From Stropharia rugosoannulata (Eukaryota; Basidiomycota; Agaricomycetes; Agaricales; Strophariaceae): 64,000 nucleotides of DNA. Below, one piece after another: positions 25,950 through 38,000 of this stretch. The translations under genes and the position numbers were made by a program. The DNA lies in NCBI GenBank assembly GCA_028532985.1, contig JANCIK010000006.1:2294001-2358000 (forward strand), written 5' to 3'. Numbering within the stretch: position 1 is the first letter of the stretch; every line of letters begins with the position of its first letter. Under the pieces are notes generated by a model. That model was not told where the DNA came from and made no database searches. It was given only the letters and a program-made list of their open reading frames with translations.

Positions 25950-26543
25950 CTAAGTCGGCAGCTTGTTACTCGCTGAGGTTTCTGCGTCTCGGCTTCAGAA
26001 ACATAAATAATGTGATCAGTACAGCGAACCATATAATATGCAATTGAAAGACTCCGACGTCATTACTTACCGTGTTCTCCATGAGGCCTTGACCTGTAGA
26101 GCTTACTGTCTAAGTATCATACTGGATGATGTGAGAGAGAACTAGTAGTAGCTCATAGAAATAAAGGGTACCCGGTTGTCCTTGATGAGATCAATGAAAA
26201 TTTGGCGACTGCTCGGAGAGTTGGTGTTGAGTAGTGGACGACTCCTGATTCTGGGTCTTTTCTCTTTGCAGACGCTTAAAAACAACATATTGTTTTATAC
26301 TGCTATGATCTGCGTTGGAACTTACCTTTGCAGAGATGCACTTATGCTCGACTGATATTCAACACTTCTTGCAGTTAGATTCTTACCGAGTCTATCGTAA
26401 CGACCAACTTGGTTCTCATAATGCGTCCGGCCCCAATATGGGTTTATGATGTAGTACGAGTTGGCGAGTACAGTATCCTTGAAGGAGACCGTTGTAATAT
26501 TTTCTAAATGCGCCCTCTTTAATATTATTCCAGGTTGTTCCAT
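25950..26543 (-). CDS. Possible small four-exon gene of unknown function (128 aa), low confidence
   Basis: I do not recognise it. Exons 26543-26326, 26274-26172, 26093-26071 and 25992-25950 have canonical splice sites (two GTAAGT donors and one GTACCC) and sum to 387 nt in one phase. The predicted protein is basic and starts MEQPGIILKRAHLEN, with a middle SSRQIFIDLIKDNR segment and no TM helix or known motif. An alternative 3' reading of the same region would encode a hydrophobic tail (WFAVLITLFMFL) instead. The MITE-like element ends only about 70 bp upstream of the ATG. It could be a truncated gene, a relic, or chance. Confidence 0.3.
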
Positions 26544-26610
26544 AATCTTAACTGCGGAACGATTTTTTTTGTCTGAAATATTCCAAACGTCTGAGCGTTC
26601 TTGTCCTCTC

Positions 26611-27452
26611 TATGGCGGGTCCCAGCAGACAAAACCATTAGAAATAAATACCTAGCTTTACAAACAGCCTAGTAGACATATTTTGTATTCCACATCTTTA
26701 ATTGTTGTTTAAGACCTTTAACTATTATTTTGCTTTTGAATAAGGGAAAAAAACAAAAACTTAGAAAGCTGAGTATAACTTTCCATCTTTACAAATATAA
26801 GTTTTGAAATGATTAACCTAATAACAATAACAATTAATTTCCTTTTGTCGACGTTATTATTCTATTTATAACTTTACAATTTTTCACATCACCTGCCCAA
26901 CTTTATTTTCTATTTATAAACTTTATAACTTTTAAAATCAGCGGCGCATCGGCGGCGCGTTTCGCCTGGACACTGCAGACAATGCGACAGTGGAGGCATT
27001 GTCTGAGGATGAGGACCACGTCCCCATTGGTGTTGTGATATATCTAAGGTGCATGTATGCCTACATGTTGAGGAGATGAACCCACCCATGCAGAGAGGTA
27101 CAGCATGCTGCCGATGATATTTAGCTCTGCTGATTTTAAAAGTTATAAAGCTTATAAATAGAATAAAATGTTGGACAGGTGATTTCAAAAGTTATAAAGT
27201 TATAAATAGAAAGATAACTTCGACGAAGGGAAATTAATTGTTATTGCTATTAGTCTAGTCATTTCAAAACTTACATTTGTAAAGTTATACTTAGCTTGCT
27301 AAGTTTATGTTTTGTTTCCTTAGTCAAAAGCAAAATAATAGTTAAAGGTCTTAAACAACAATTAAAGATGTGGAATACAAAATATGTCTACTAGGCTGTT
27401 TGTAAAGTTAGGTATTTATTTCTAATGGTTTTGTCCGCTGGGACCCGCCATA
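26611..27452. mobile_element. Foldback/MITE-like element with about 325-bp terminal inverted repeats
   Basis: Left arm 26613-26942 and right arm 27129-27450 are long, near-identical reverse complements. Both outer ends read TGGCGGGTCCCAGC-(A or G)-GACAAAACC, and both are flanked by TA, consistent with a TA target-site duplication of Tc1/mariner-like (Stowaway-type) elements. The arms are very AT-rich (TTTATAACTTTTAAAATC blocks). The 186-bp spacer is GC-rich and lacks a transposase, so the element is non-autonomous. The right terminal about 100 bp is repeated once more outside the element. Confidence 0.8.
26943..27128 (+). other. GC-rich spacer of the MITE-like element with a coding-like frame
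   Basis: Between the AT-rich arms lies a 186-bp block with much higher GC. One plus-strand frame from about 26940 to 27080 reads an acidic, codon-like peptide (including RLDTADNATVEALSEDEDH) and stops at TGA. It looks like captured host coding sequence rather than transposase, but the source is unknown. Confidence 0.4.
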
Positions 27453-27556
27453 TTACACAACAATTAAAGATGTGGAATACAAAATATGTCTACCAGGCTG
27501 TTTGTAAAGTTAGGTATTTATTTCTAATGGTTTTGTCCGCTGGGACCCCTCATACC
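27355..27556. repeat. Tandem duplication of the element's right terminus (about 102-bp period)
   Basis: Copy A (27355-27456) and copy B (27457-27556) begin ACAACAATTAAAGATG and run through the TIR end GTCCGCTGGGACCC. They differ at one T/C in the body and by a degraded terminus in copy B (CCCTCATA instead of CCCGCCATA). Confidence 0.85.
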
Positions 27557-28280
27557 CCCGGGCCTAGCTACAAATAAATATTGCGGCGATCCCAATTCTT
27601 GTCACTGATATCATACTAGTATAACAAACAATAACAAAATTCTAGCAAGTGGACAAGTTCTCTTGACGATCGTAACAGATACTGTTTATGTTACACTTAT
27701 AGGTTTGCCCTCGCCATGAATGTCCGACTTCAAAGTTACGTCATTTTGCTGTCGGTCCACTTACAGACTAAATTTTCCAGTGTATACGCTCCACAATCTC
27801 GCGCAAATGGTTTATATCCGCCTCCTGTAACCCATGGCACTCGGTAAACGATAACAGCTTGATACTGTTGCCATTCCTGGCGGACTGGGAGAGGCATGAC
27901 ATGGCTTGTTGGCTTAGCCCTTCCATCCGCTTTGTACGCCGGGGCCGATGGGGTACCGAATTTCAGGCAATGGCAATAAATTGAATCATTCAGCTCAGGG
28001 AATGGAAAACCATAGCCCTAGTGATGCTGGGATGTGTGTCAAATTTGAGCTGGGCGTTAATTTATCGAGTACAGCGTCGATGAAAAGTGATCATGGTTTT
28101 TTGATGGAGTCTGAAGTTTTGCTGAAGTTGGTCTGAAGCAAGTCCTTTGTTGTTGACTTGTTGTTAACGCCAGTGAACGTCGTTATTACATACTACTTAC
28201 TTGGCTATTACATAATAATAACTTACACGTCGTTGACATTTGATTGGAAGTTGCAAAGTCGAGCTCATACCCTTTGTACC
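27555..28280. other. Intergenic between element and epsilon-COP gene
   Basis: Holds the F-box relic (27768-27926) and the epsilon-COP promoter. A short repeated ACGTCGTT/ATTACATA pattern lies at about 28177-28240. No other gene is supported. Confidence 0.5.
27768..27926 (-). pseudogene. F-box protein C-terminal relic
   Basis: A 52-codon minus-strand frame ends in a stop at 27768-27770. It reads like the last about 50 residues of agaric F-box/LRR proteins: a helix ending in CLSQSARNG, then KLLSFTECHGLQEAD, a helix, and a final VERIHW. The same pattern ends the F-box gene at 19625 (NCHGVEEAD...VEW). No F-box or LRR body is found upstream on that strand before 28280, so this is a 5'-truncated copy. 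The neighbouring MITE-like element suggests rearrangement. Confidence 0.6.
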
Positions 28281-29381
28281 ATGAATTCCCCTGATTTATA
28301 CCATATAAAACAACTTTTCACTCTTGGTAAATGACCTTTCTCGTTGTCGAATGCTGTACCTACTCATTATTGGGAAATAGCTGCGTTCGAGACCATCGTC
28401 CAACAACCTGTTGCGGACGAGTCTTCGGCAGATTATATCCCGTCTCTTCTCTACAAGGCCCGCTCATATATTGCTCTCAACAAGCCGCAGGCCGCCTTGG
28501 ATCTACTTCCAGCAGATACCGACAATGTTGCATTAAAGGCCGTTGCATCGTTGGCACGCTTTGTCGCCGCTACAGAATCCACCGAGTCAGAGGCTGCCTT
28601 GGAGGAGCTGCGCGACCTGGCAGTTGAAATTGAAGGAGACGATGTTGAAGGAAGCGATCGAGATAAAGCCCTTGTCAGCGTACTGGCTGGAACCGCATTT
28701 GCTCGCGCAGGTGAAGTTGAAGAGGCACTGGAAACTCTAGGTTCTGAAACTGAAGACCTTGAGGCGTGCGTTCTCTTCTTTCATTGTCGTATTTGCATTC
28801 TAATCACATCTATATGTGAAGTGTAGCACTCATTGTACAGATCTACCTTTCCATAAACCGCCCAGACCTGGCGAAGAAGCAATTCGATCGCTCTAAAAAA
28901 TGGGCCGAAGATGACCTTCTGTTGCAGCTCATCGAATCGACGATTGGGCTGGTCACAGGCAAAGATAACTATGCCAACTCTAGTTCATTCTATACGGAAC
29001 AGATTGGCAATCCCTCAATGTCATCATCACATTTGTTGACCGCAAGAGGTGTTGTGCGCATATTGAGAGGTGAAATCCAGGAAGCAAAGTCAGACTTGGA
29101 TGAATCTTCAGAGCAGTCTCCACTGAATGAAGAGACGCAAGCAGCTCTTGTGGTCGCCGCTGGCTTGGGGGCGCTTAAGAAGACTGAAGCTGAGGATCAG
29201 TGGTCGTGAGTCGGATGTAGCTTTTCTTGACCTACTACTATTTACTCACTTTCCCTCTAGTCAATTCGCTTCACAGTATCCGTCGCACCCTCTCGTGCAA
29301 GACATAACGCTGAAGGCGGAATTATTCGATCAGTACGCTTCAACCTTCATTGTACCTCCGGTCGCGACTGCATCCGCCTAG
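28281..29381 (+). CDS. SEC28: Coatomer subunit epsilon
   Basis: COPI coat subunit on Golgi-derived vesicles (retrograde Golgi-ER traffic), binding alpha-COP. Four exons (28281-28326, 28381-28765, 28822-29205, 29261-29381) sum to 936 nt, giving 311 aa, the usual family length. The protein is TPR-like helical throughout: the N-terminal LYHIKQLFTLG, YKARSYIALNKPQAALDLL, ALIVQIYLSINRPDLAKKQ, LLTARGVVRILRGEIQEA and the C-terminal HPLVQDI...LFDQYAS. The third exon needs the acceptor at GAAG|T (28821); the more obvious TGTAG six bases downstream breaks the frame. The short first exon (46 nt) holds the start ATG. Confidence 0.93.
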
Positions 29382-29976
29382 ATTTACTTCAGTCGGTTTG
29401 GGTTTGTCATGTCCTTCCATTACAATTCAAACGGATGTAAATTACTGTCAAACACTGAAAACATGAAATTGAGCTCGGTGGCAATGTGCCAGTTCAGAGG
29501 GAAATAAATACCCTGACATACCCACGTCCAGGACGCGCTCGCTTCTTACTTATGACAATAATGACATCTCGGTTCTAAATACAGTGCCGCATCGTCACGA
29601 ATTTGTGAGTTTTTACATTCATCTGCACGTTGGTAGTGCACCAATATAAAGCCAACTGTCACCTTCCATCAAGTTTTTCATCTCCCGTAGTATGTCATGA
29701 AGTGGTATGGAGAAGTACGGAGTTTAAATCGGTTGCTTGAACGGTTCCCTGCGTTTCCAGAAGGGGGGGTTTGTTCGCTCCAATAGGTTGAGTGATCCGA
29801 TTTCCGTACGCGGGCACAGGTTGTAAAGATAGCTTCAATTCCCGCTGTCATAACCTTTTTGAGTTGGGTGTTCGAAGTGCCAATAGGAATCATATAAAGT
29901 CGATGCAGTGAGTAGTGTAACTCGCTTCTCGCCTCCCACCTCTTTTGACATTTCTCCAGTGTACATCGTTCACAAC
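29382..29976. other. Intergenic, epsilon-COP 3' and Ppo-like gene promoter
   Basis: About 600 bp. It contains a CCAAT (29880-29884) and a TATA-like box (29893-29899) close to the Ppo-like gene start. No coding region is supported. Confidence 0.5.
29893..29899 (+). promoter_or_regulatory. TATA-like box of the Ppo-like gene
   Basis: TATAAAG about 80 bp before the ATG at 29977, with CCAAT just upstream at 29880-29884. Spacing suits a fungal core promoter. Confidence 0.45.
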
Positions 29977-32900
29977 ATGTCGTTTTTCAGGTCGAATTCG
30001 TCCACCAGTGTAAGTAACGACGGCCTGACCTAAAAGGGGTATGATACTAATGCGTTATTACTTAGGCCAGGACTGCTGGAGGCAATGCTATTCCCACCAT
30101 CGACAAGGACTTTCAAACCATTAACAGCGCCAACGCTCCGAAGGCCTTGAAAGATTTCCGTGACCGAGTACAGGCGTTATTGAGCCCATAGTCGATTTTG
30201 TGACTAATCTTTGTCTAGATTAGCAAAGGACTACCTATGCATCTTGACACGAGTACCCTGGTGAGGCAATTGCAGACCTTCGTAGGTTACGAGACTCAAC
30301 TCTTTGTTATGTCAGGCCGCTGTTGTCGACGCCATAAGGCATAAGGAGGCTATTGATGACAGGAAGCTCTTGGTGTGTAAACAGTTCTGATTCTTACGTC
30401 GTTGAGTGTGCTAACTTAACGTGAATGCTATCACAGCTTGAACACGCTCTGTCCTTTGTCTCTAAGCTGCCTGAAGGCTCGGTTGAATCGACTCTAAAGA
30501 CCAAGATCGTTGAACTTCGTGAGCTCCTTCCCACATAAAAATAGTCTAGTGTATCAGAACAACTAATATTAACTGCGCCACTTAATTCAAGTGTACAATG
30601 ACCTTGCACACCCCCCTGCCACTCAAGTGAGCAGCCAGTATGCATGGCGCACTGCGGATGGCTCTTCCAACAACATTGATATCCCAAATCTTGGGAAGGT
30701 GCGTTGCAGCTAGACTTTAGTTGGACTAACAATCGAAATGCAATTCATATGAATTAGGCTGGTACACCCTATGCTAGATCTGTCCAACAGAGTCATCCCC
30801 TTCCCCGCAATCAGCTTCCAGACCCCGGACTGGTCTTCGATACGTGAGTTAATTTAGATGTACTATGACAACGATGCACAGTACTAAACACAATTTCGCA
30901 TAAGCCTATTGCGAAGAGAGAAGGTATTTATTCTCTGTTTAAGCGTATCTTTTGTTCATCTTTCATATTTTATGGTAGTTTGTAGAACATCCGGCAGGTC
31001 TATCCTCCCTCATGTTTTCCTTTGCAGCGCTGGTAATCCACAGGTGGTTTTGTGCCTTATTATTATGCTATATTGGGAGCTAATCGTGACGCTTGTTAGT
31101 GTCTTCCGTACATCTCATCGTGATCCCAACATCAACGAGACTTCATCTTACGTTGACTTGGCACCTCTGTATGGCAATAGTCAGAAGGACCAAGACCGCG
31201 TTCGCATCAAGGATGGCCGTGGAAAGCTCCATCCAGACTCCTTTGCTGAAGATAGGCTCTTACTCCTTCCACCGGCTGTATGTGCATTATTGGTTCTATT
31301 CAACCGTAACCACAATGTAAGGGGCCTCTGTTCCCTCTCGTATATGCTTCTTGCTTACACGTCACTACTAGTACATTGCAGAGAAGCTGTTGAAGATCAA
31401 TGAAAGGGGTAACTACGTTGACCCTGCCACGCTTTCGATAGACAATCCGGAAGATAATGTCAAACTGTTGGCCCAAGAAGAGGAAATCTTCCAGACAGCT
31501 AGGTTGGTCAACTGCGGGTGGTTTGGAATGGGTACGTAACTTGGGAAAGTCATTCTTGCCAGTCCTCATCCAACGTCCAGTTGTCTTTTCGGATTACTTC
31601 TCTACCATTCTTGGACTTGTTAGGGATGGAAGTAGTTGGAGTCTTACCCCTTTCGATGTAGGTTTCGTGATTTAGAAGGTCATGCTGTGGACTTAGCTAT
31701 GCATTAGGAAATCAGGAAGTTAGACCATTCTTTGTTCGAACGAGGCCAGGGCAATCAGTGCAGTGTAGAAGTAAGCGTCGTTCTATTTTCGCCGATGCAG
31801 ATATTGATTTTGATTACTTCAGTTCAACTGCTTGTACCGTTGGCATGCAACAACAAGCGTTCAAGATGAGCAATGGACGACAAAAGTATTCTCCCAAATT
31901 TTTCCCGGGAAGCCAGTCGACGAAATCACAGTAAATGACTTCAAGTCTACGGCCGCGAAACTCCAGAAGACAGAGCCAGACCTCGCTCACTGGACTTTTG
32001 GAGGGTTAGTAAATTGCAAGTTGCCATCATAGATATGTCATTGACCTATCTTTAGTATCAACCGTGATGCTGATGGCTCATTCAATGATGATGACCTTGC
32101 AAAAATTCTTCAGGATGCGTATGTCCTTTTCATGTCTTTACTGAGCAATAAAATGAATCATACTGCTGTAGAACCGAGCATCCAGCTGCTGCATTCGGAG
32201 CTCGTGGCACCCCTGGTATAAAATTTTGTTTTGTTTATTGTACCAACTCTGAATGATTTACATCAGCTGTGTTTAAGTTAAATGAAATCATGGGCATTGA
32301 ACAAAACCGCACATGGGGTGTGTGTTCATTAAATGATTTCAGGAAGGTGGGTTACCTTCCCTCGTCATTATACAAGGAGCAGATATGCTGATTACTGGTA
32401 TTTGGCACAGTACTTGGGACTTAAACGTAATTGCCAAATTTACTATTATTGTGCCTGTCCATTTATTGTTATGTTTTCAACTAGCATACTCGTCTTTCTT
32501 GGAGTGGAACTCGAACCCGGAGATAGCAGATGCAGCGGAGAAGCTCTATGGTAACATCGATTATCTCGAATTGTACACAGGGCTACAAGCGGAGGAAGCT
32601 AAGCCTGTGGTAGATGGTGCCGGTTTATGCCCTGGTAATTATCTGCAATTCTACTATTCTAGATTCTTTGTTCATTCGATGCTTTTACAAGGATACACTA
32701 TCAGCCGGGCCATTCTAAGTGACGCCATTGCGCTCACGCGTGGTGATCGTTTCTTTACGCACGACTTTACGCCTTACAATCTTACCGCGTGGGGCTTCGC
32801 TGACTGCCAACGAGACCCCAACGCGTTTGGGTTTGGAAGTACTCTTGGCCGTTTGCTGCTTCGCACTCTGCCCAATAACTACACTGAGAACAGTGTATAC

Positions 32901-34914
32901 ACTTTCTTCCCTCTTATGAGGCCTGATGCTATGAAGGTCAATCTCACGAAACTCGGCGTCGTTGATCAGTACGACTTGACAAGGCCTCAACGCAAGAACC
33001 CGGCCATTACGGTTGATGGATACAATCGGGTGAAGCAGGTCATGGAAGACACTAAGAACTTCGATACGCCGTTCAAGAGTAGGTTGGATCGCGTGCTTGC
33101 ACGTTCTCGAGGGTTGGTCAAGACGTAAATTGGTTCGATAGTATCAATAACTGATAATCATTAGGTTTTTCCCGCTTGGAGATGCTAAAGAGAACGTGGC
33201 TATAAACACCGTCTTAACCGCGCCCGACGTGGCTTTGGGCATTACCAGCTACTTCTATGAGACTACAAAGAAGCTCATAAACGCCAATTCCTTTACTCTT
33301 GTTGGTGGTAAATCGGCTGGTATCGACATTGTTCGACAGGTTTTCCGAGTACTGCCTGTTTATTGGGCTGCAACTGACCTCGTGAGTTGCCTTGAAACAA
33401 GGTTCCAATGCCCTAGCTGACTATCAACAACTTCTCAGGCCGGAATTCAGTTGAAGACAACTGGACACCCCAGTGGACCATACACTGCGGTGGAATTAGG
33501 AGATATCCTCCGAGATATTTACTCGTAGGCCTTCCTGCTCTCGCATACTCCCTGTGGTTCTTACTGATATCATGTAATACAGGTTCGTCTTCCTCAACGT
33601 AGAACCTGCAAGACTGATGGTTTTGCAAGCCAAAGTTAAGGGGAACATCGCAACTTTACTTTCTCATATCAAGAGTGGACTGGCCAAGAATGTTGGGTCT
33701 AGGGTAAGAGAACTGTGGCTGCTATATGCCGCATTTTTTAATATATAAATCAGATGTCTATTTCTGGACTTATAGGATCAATCTCCAACTTGTTTGAATC
33801 TGGTTCAAAACACGCTGAATACCACGAGATTGTCAAGCGCCTTTATGCATTAGGGCACTCCACTGACCAACTTGCCAACACAATTCTTGCGTTAATGGTT
33901 GTCAGCACCACAGAACTTACGCTCGGTATGGCTGCACTTTATACACATTATTTCGACACACTTAGTTTTTTGTTTTCTATCAGCTATGACACATGTTACC
34001 CACTTCTACTTGGATGGTCGCTTTGCTGCTCAAACAACCGATCTCAACACCCTCGTGAATTCGAACAAGTTGTCTCAGCTTGACAACTACGTCTACGAAG
34101 CTCTCCGTACGTGTATTGATTAGTAACTCTAATTTTTGCTTTATGTTTACCTTGCCCATTAGGTCTCTCTCCGACTCTGGAAGGTGTTTTCCGTGAGTGC
34201 AAATGTATAAATGTTTGATAACATTTGTTGATATCCGTTGTCTGACTATAGGTGTCTCTAAGTCAAACCAAACAATTGCTGGTCAAGCTTTCAAGCAAAA
34301 CGAGCTTGTATTTTTGAACGTCGCCTCCACCAATACTGACGTAAGTCTTATGTAGTAGTCCTAGCATGGGAAATTACTAAAAAAAAACTACTAGCCTGCT
34401 GGATTTGCGGACCCTCTCTCATTTGACCTTAACCGCACGACCGACGGCCGTTTGTTTGCAGACGGAGTGTTCAGGTAGGCATTTTCTTTGTTTATAAAGC
34501 AAATACACGGCTTGCTTACTCTCTCACATTGTTATAGGTACCTCGGTAAAGGCCTTGTTGTAAAAGTAGAGCCATTTTTCTTCATTTCAGAAAGCATCTC
34601 CTAATTTTTGTGGTAGATGTTGGGTCAGGTTCTCCGCGCCATCTTTGAGCAAAAGAATCTTCGCACAGCACCAGGTGTCTCTGGCACAATCCAAAGGTAC
34701 ATATCGTCACGCAGTGCTTCTACCTTCTTGCTAATTTGCACCAAATTGCAGATTCAAGAATGTTGATCGCCCTGAACTCTGCCATGCCTATCTGAGCGAA
34801 GTCCAACTCCCTTCTGAGCTGCCTGCATCCTTCACGATTATGGTAAGACATTTAAAAAGTCTAAAACTTATTCTGTATGCTGAATCGCCTCTCCAGTATG
34901 ACCTTACAAAATAA
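29977..34914 (+). CDS. Ppo-like fatty-acid dioxygenase with degenerate P450 domain (linoleate DOX type)
   Basis: Bifunctional-type oxylipin enzyme: an N-terminal animal-peroxidase-like haem dioxygenase that oxygenates linoleic/oleic acid, plus a C-terminal P450-like domain. Roughly twenty short introns; the first exon is 29977-30009 and the last 34897-34914 (YDLTK stop). Distal haem His: VIHSVFRT, His codon 31039-31041, with the codon pair split by an intron. Catalytic Tyr and proximal His: YRWH at 31835-31846 in the context FNCLYRWHATTSVQDEQW. Both are intact, so dioxygenase activity is plausible. In the P450 part (about 33,000-34,900) the haem-thiolate loop reads FRYLGKGLVVKMLG (34538 onward) with no Cys, and the I-helix lacks an Asn-Gln pair. 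This resembles PpoC-type enzymes, known to be dioxygenases without isomerase activity. Oxylipins made by Ppo enzymes regulate sporulation in ascomycetes. Confidence 0.88.
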
Positions 34915-35080
34915 GTGTTTATGGCCGTCCACATTATCTACTCTATACCAGTCTTGATTTGTAGTCTGCTCCTGTTCTATCGCAAATATATGATGACCGT
35001 TCTTGAATGCAGAGCCCCTAATATACGTGCTATCTATCCCAAAATTAATTGTTCCGATGAGCCCATACATCCCATTTCAT

Positions 35081-38000
35081 TCATTGATTAGTTGTTACAA
35101 TATTCCTCGAGATCTCTTTTAGCAGAGCCTCAATCCTGACCTGTCTCCTCTCTATTTCATCAAGGCGGGTTATCAGCGCCAGCTGCTCTCTGGACTGAGC
35201 AGCACTTTCGCCTGTGTCACCTTCCATCTCCTCTGCTTCCGTAGCGCGCATTGGGCTCATCTCAGTGCCCTCCAAGGTTGGGTCTGGCTCCTGCGTGGGC
35301 GATTTGGAGAACGCTCCATGGGGGCTCAGTATACTCTTGTCACCTGCTGCCTGGGGTAAATTGTGGCGCTTTCCCTGCAGCTCATTGGGCGATATGTCGG
35401 GAACGGGTATAGGGCGCTGCTGTGTGGCGAGAATAGACGTCAGCCGCCGCCGTGTGGCAGGCCCGTAGCTGATCCCGTGCGTGGCTGGGGTGTCCACTGC
35501 GTGGTGGTCGTGGCCGTTCACGTCGTCGAGCAAGAATGGGTTATAGACCTGCGCTAGGGGGCTGAACGTGGTGTGGTCGATACCTTCGCTGACGCCGGTG
35601 TTCAGCCGGGTGCGTGCTACGCCCTTCGGCACTGTGGGCCGCGTGCCCCGGGAAGAGGCGCCTGAAAATCTGCGAATCGAACCCCGAGAAGCACGGCGTG
35701 AGCCTTGGTAAGAAGATTCGTCGTGGGTTTCCGCTGTATCCAATGCACTATCGAAGCACTCCTCTATTTCAAAGACCTAGGCTGTCGTGAGTATGGGCTG
35801 ATATCTGTATTCATAACAAATACATACAGCATCGATATCTGACCCAGATCCTGCCAGTCCTTCAAAAAAAGCTAATTACCCCGGACATACAGATTAAACC
35901 GATTCAAGTTTGAGAAAGCAGGAGGAACGTTCAACTCACTCATGCGTTTGATCGACCGAGGAAGAGCGTCGAACAACCTCTCCACTAAGTCAAACAGTGT
36001 ATCATAAAACGTAAGGGTGCCCGCTGTCTTAGACTGCCTTTCATATAGCGAAATTCCCAATAAAATAGGGAAGCTGGTTAACCTGTGCGTGCAGATTTGA
36101 GGATAAGTTTACAGATTGATTGTCAATGTGGCGGACCTAATCATAAAGACGTTGACCTGATCACCATATCAGCGTCGTCACTTAACCTTAATGGCATACT
36201 TCGTGAGATACCTTGTGAAACCATCTTGGGGAAAGGATGTAGCTGGCGGGAAGCATTATGCAAAGCGCGACAAGATTGACGGGTGGCTGGTATGAGAACA
36301 GAAAATCTGCCTTCACTCTGTAAATTAAAGACATTAGAATGAGGGTACAATTCATATATATGAGACTTCACCCTTCAATAGTAGCTATTGCTTTGCGAAA
36401 CATTGCCTGGCAACAAGACAGCATTCAATCATGCGCATATCGTGTGGGTATATGCACACATACCTCTGCTGCAGCATCCTCGTTGACAGACGCAAATGTA
36501 TTGGACAGGATCTACCGAATCCTTGTTATTAATTATAGCGGGGAAAATAAGAACAACCACGTACTGATACCAGAACTGGATGTCAACGATACGGTTTAGT
36601 TTTATTGAGAAAAAATGCAAGGGCTGAAGGACGCGCCTGTTAGAAGTAGGGTGTTGCTCAAGCATGCATATGTAACCATGAGCACCGGGCCAAATACGGG
36701 ATGAAATTTGGCTAGGAAATAATTTTAGGTTTTACAAAAGATGGTAGATCAGTATCTAGGCTCACTGGCGTTGTCGAAGCCGGACGCGTCAAGCCCAAAC
36801 CACAGATCGAGCATCCACCACGATATCAATCTGAGAAAGAAAAGTAAATAAGAGACTTTGTTGTGCAAGAAGTCATACATACCCTGGACTGTAACTTTGA
36901 TTTTTTGAAAGGGTAAAGATAAGATAAGATAAGTCAAGGATGAGTGGCTTACTTAGTAGTATCTCGGCTCAGACTGTAGATGCTGTTAGAAAGAAAATTG
37001 TACATGGGACGACCTCCGTGCTTACGTCCACAGCGCATATAGGAACCCGCAGAAACAAAAAGCAGCAATAAGCATCAGCGAGACGAACTGGACGATCATT
37101 GCGCGCAGTGATAGCACAAGCAAGCTCTCCTTAAAAGTAACAAAAGCCAGTCTACCTTTGTTGAATACAGAGTTTCATCTATAGTTTTGCCCACTCACCG
37201 CGGGAACATAAGACATGCGATAACTGCCAGGACGTCGATACCAAGGATGGAAGCAGCGCGGTCTGATAGACCAGGGTTTTATGAGGTTGTGATGCATTCA
37301 TAACGTGGCATGTACTTACTCCCATGCAGTAATCCATAAAACCGGAGGACGATATATATGACGAAAGTAGTGACTGATAGTCAAATATTAGCAACTTTAC
37401 ATTGTCTGAATGGAAAGGGATCGTACTGAAAGCTAAATCGAAGCCATTCTGACTCTATCTTCAGCGGCTATCAACATGTAATACCTAGTGTAGTGCCATA
37501 CCCATGTTCCCTTGAAATACACTGCATAACAATAGATTAATCTATAAACTAATTGCCAGAAAGGCTAAAGCCAACCTTTGATACCGTGCTCCTGCATAGC
37601 GGCGAATTTCTCGAGAGTGAATCCAAGTGCATATATCATAAAAGCGAGCTCTCCGCCTGTGAGCTGGTCGGACTTATTAAACTCCAGTGCAATTATAAAC
37701 AATATGAATAGTATAAGAAAGCTGCAAAGGCATTGATTAGTAGCTTGATCAAGTTAAGAGTAAGAATGTAGCACTTGAAATATTCCAGCACTGAGCGTAT
37801 AGCAGGGACTTTTAGGCTGAAAATTTCTGATCAGGAAACGAATAGTCGGATAACCGAACAACGAACCGGTAATGATCCAGAAGCGGTGCCTTGTGGGGGT
37901 CGTAAAAATGGACTGGAGCACGTTTATACGTCTAAAAAGAAAGGATTGTCATAAAAGTGCATGTAGAATTTTCCAAATAACTTACGTCGGAAAGAATCGA

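Noticed and set aside
28827..29205. Acceptor TGTAG at 28826 for epsilon-COP exon 3
   Set aside because: Gives a frame error; the GAAG acceptor at 28821 keeps phase and restores the conserved ALIVQ segment.
32333..34914. Separate cytochrome P450 gene downstream of a peroxidase gene
   Set aside because: Exons remain in phase from the dioxygenase part through the P450-like part, which is the known fused Ppo layout.
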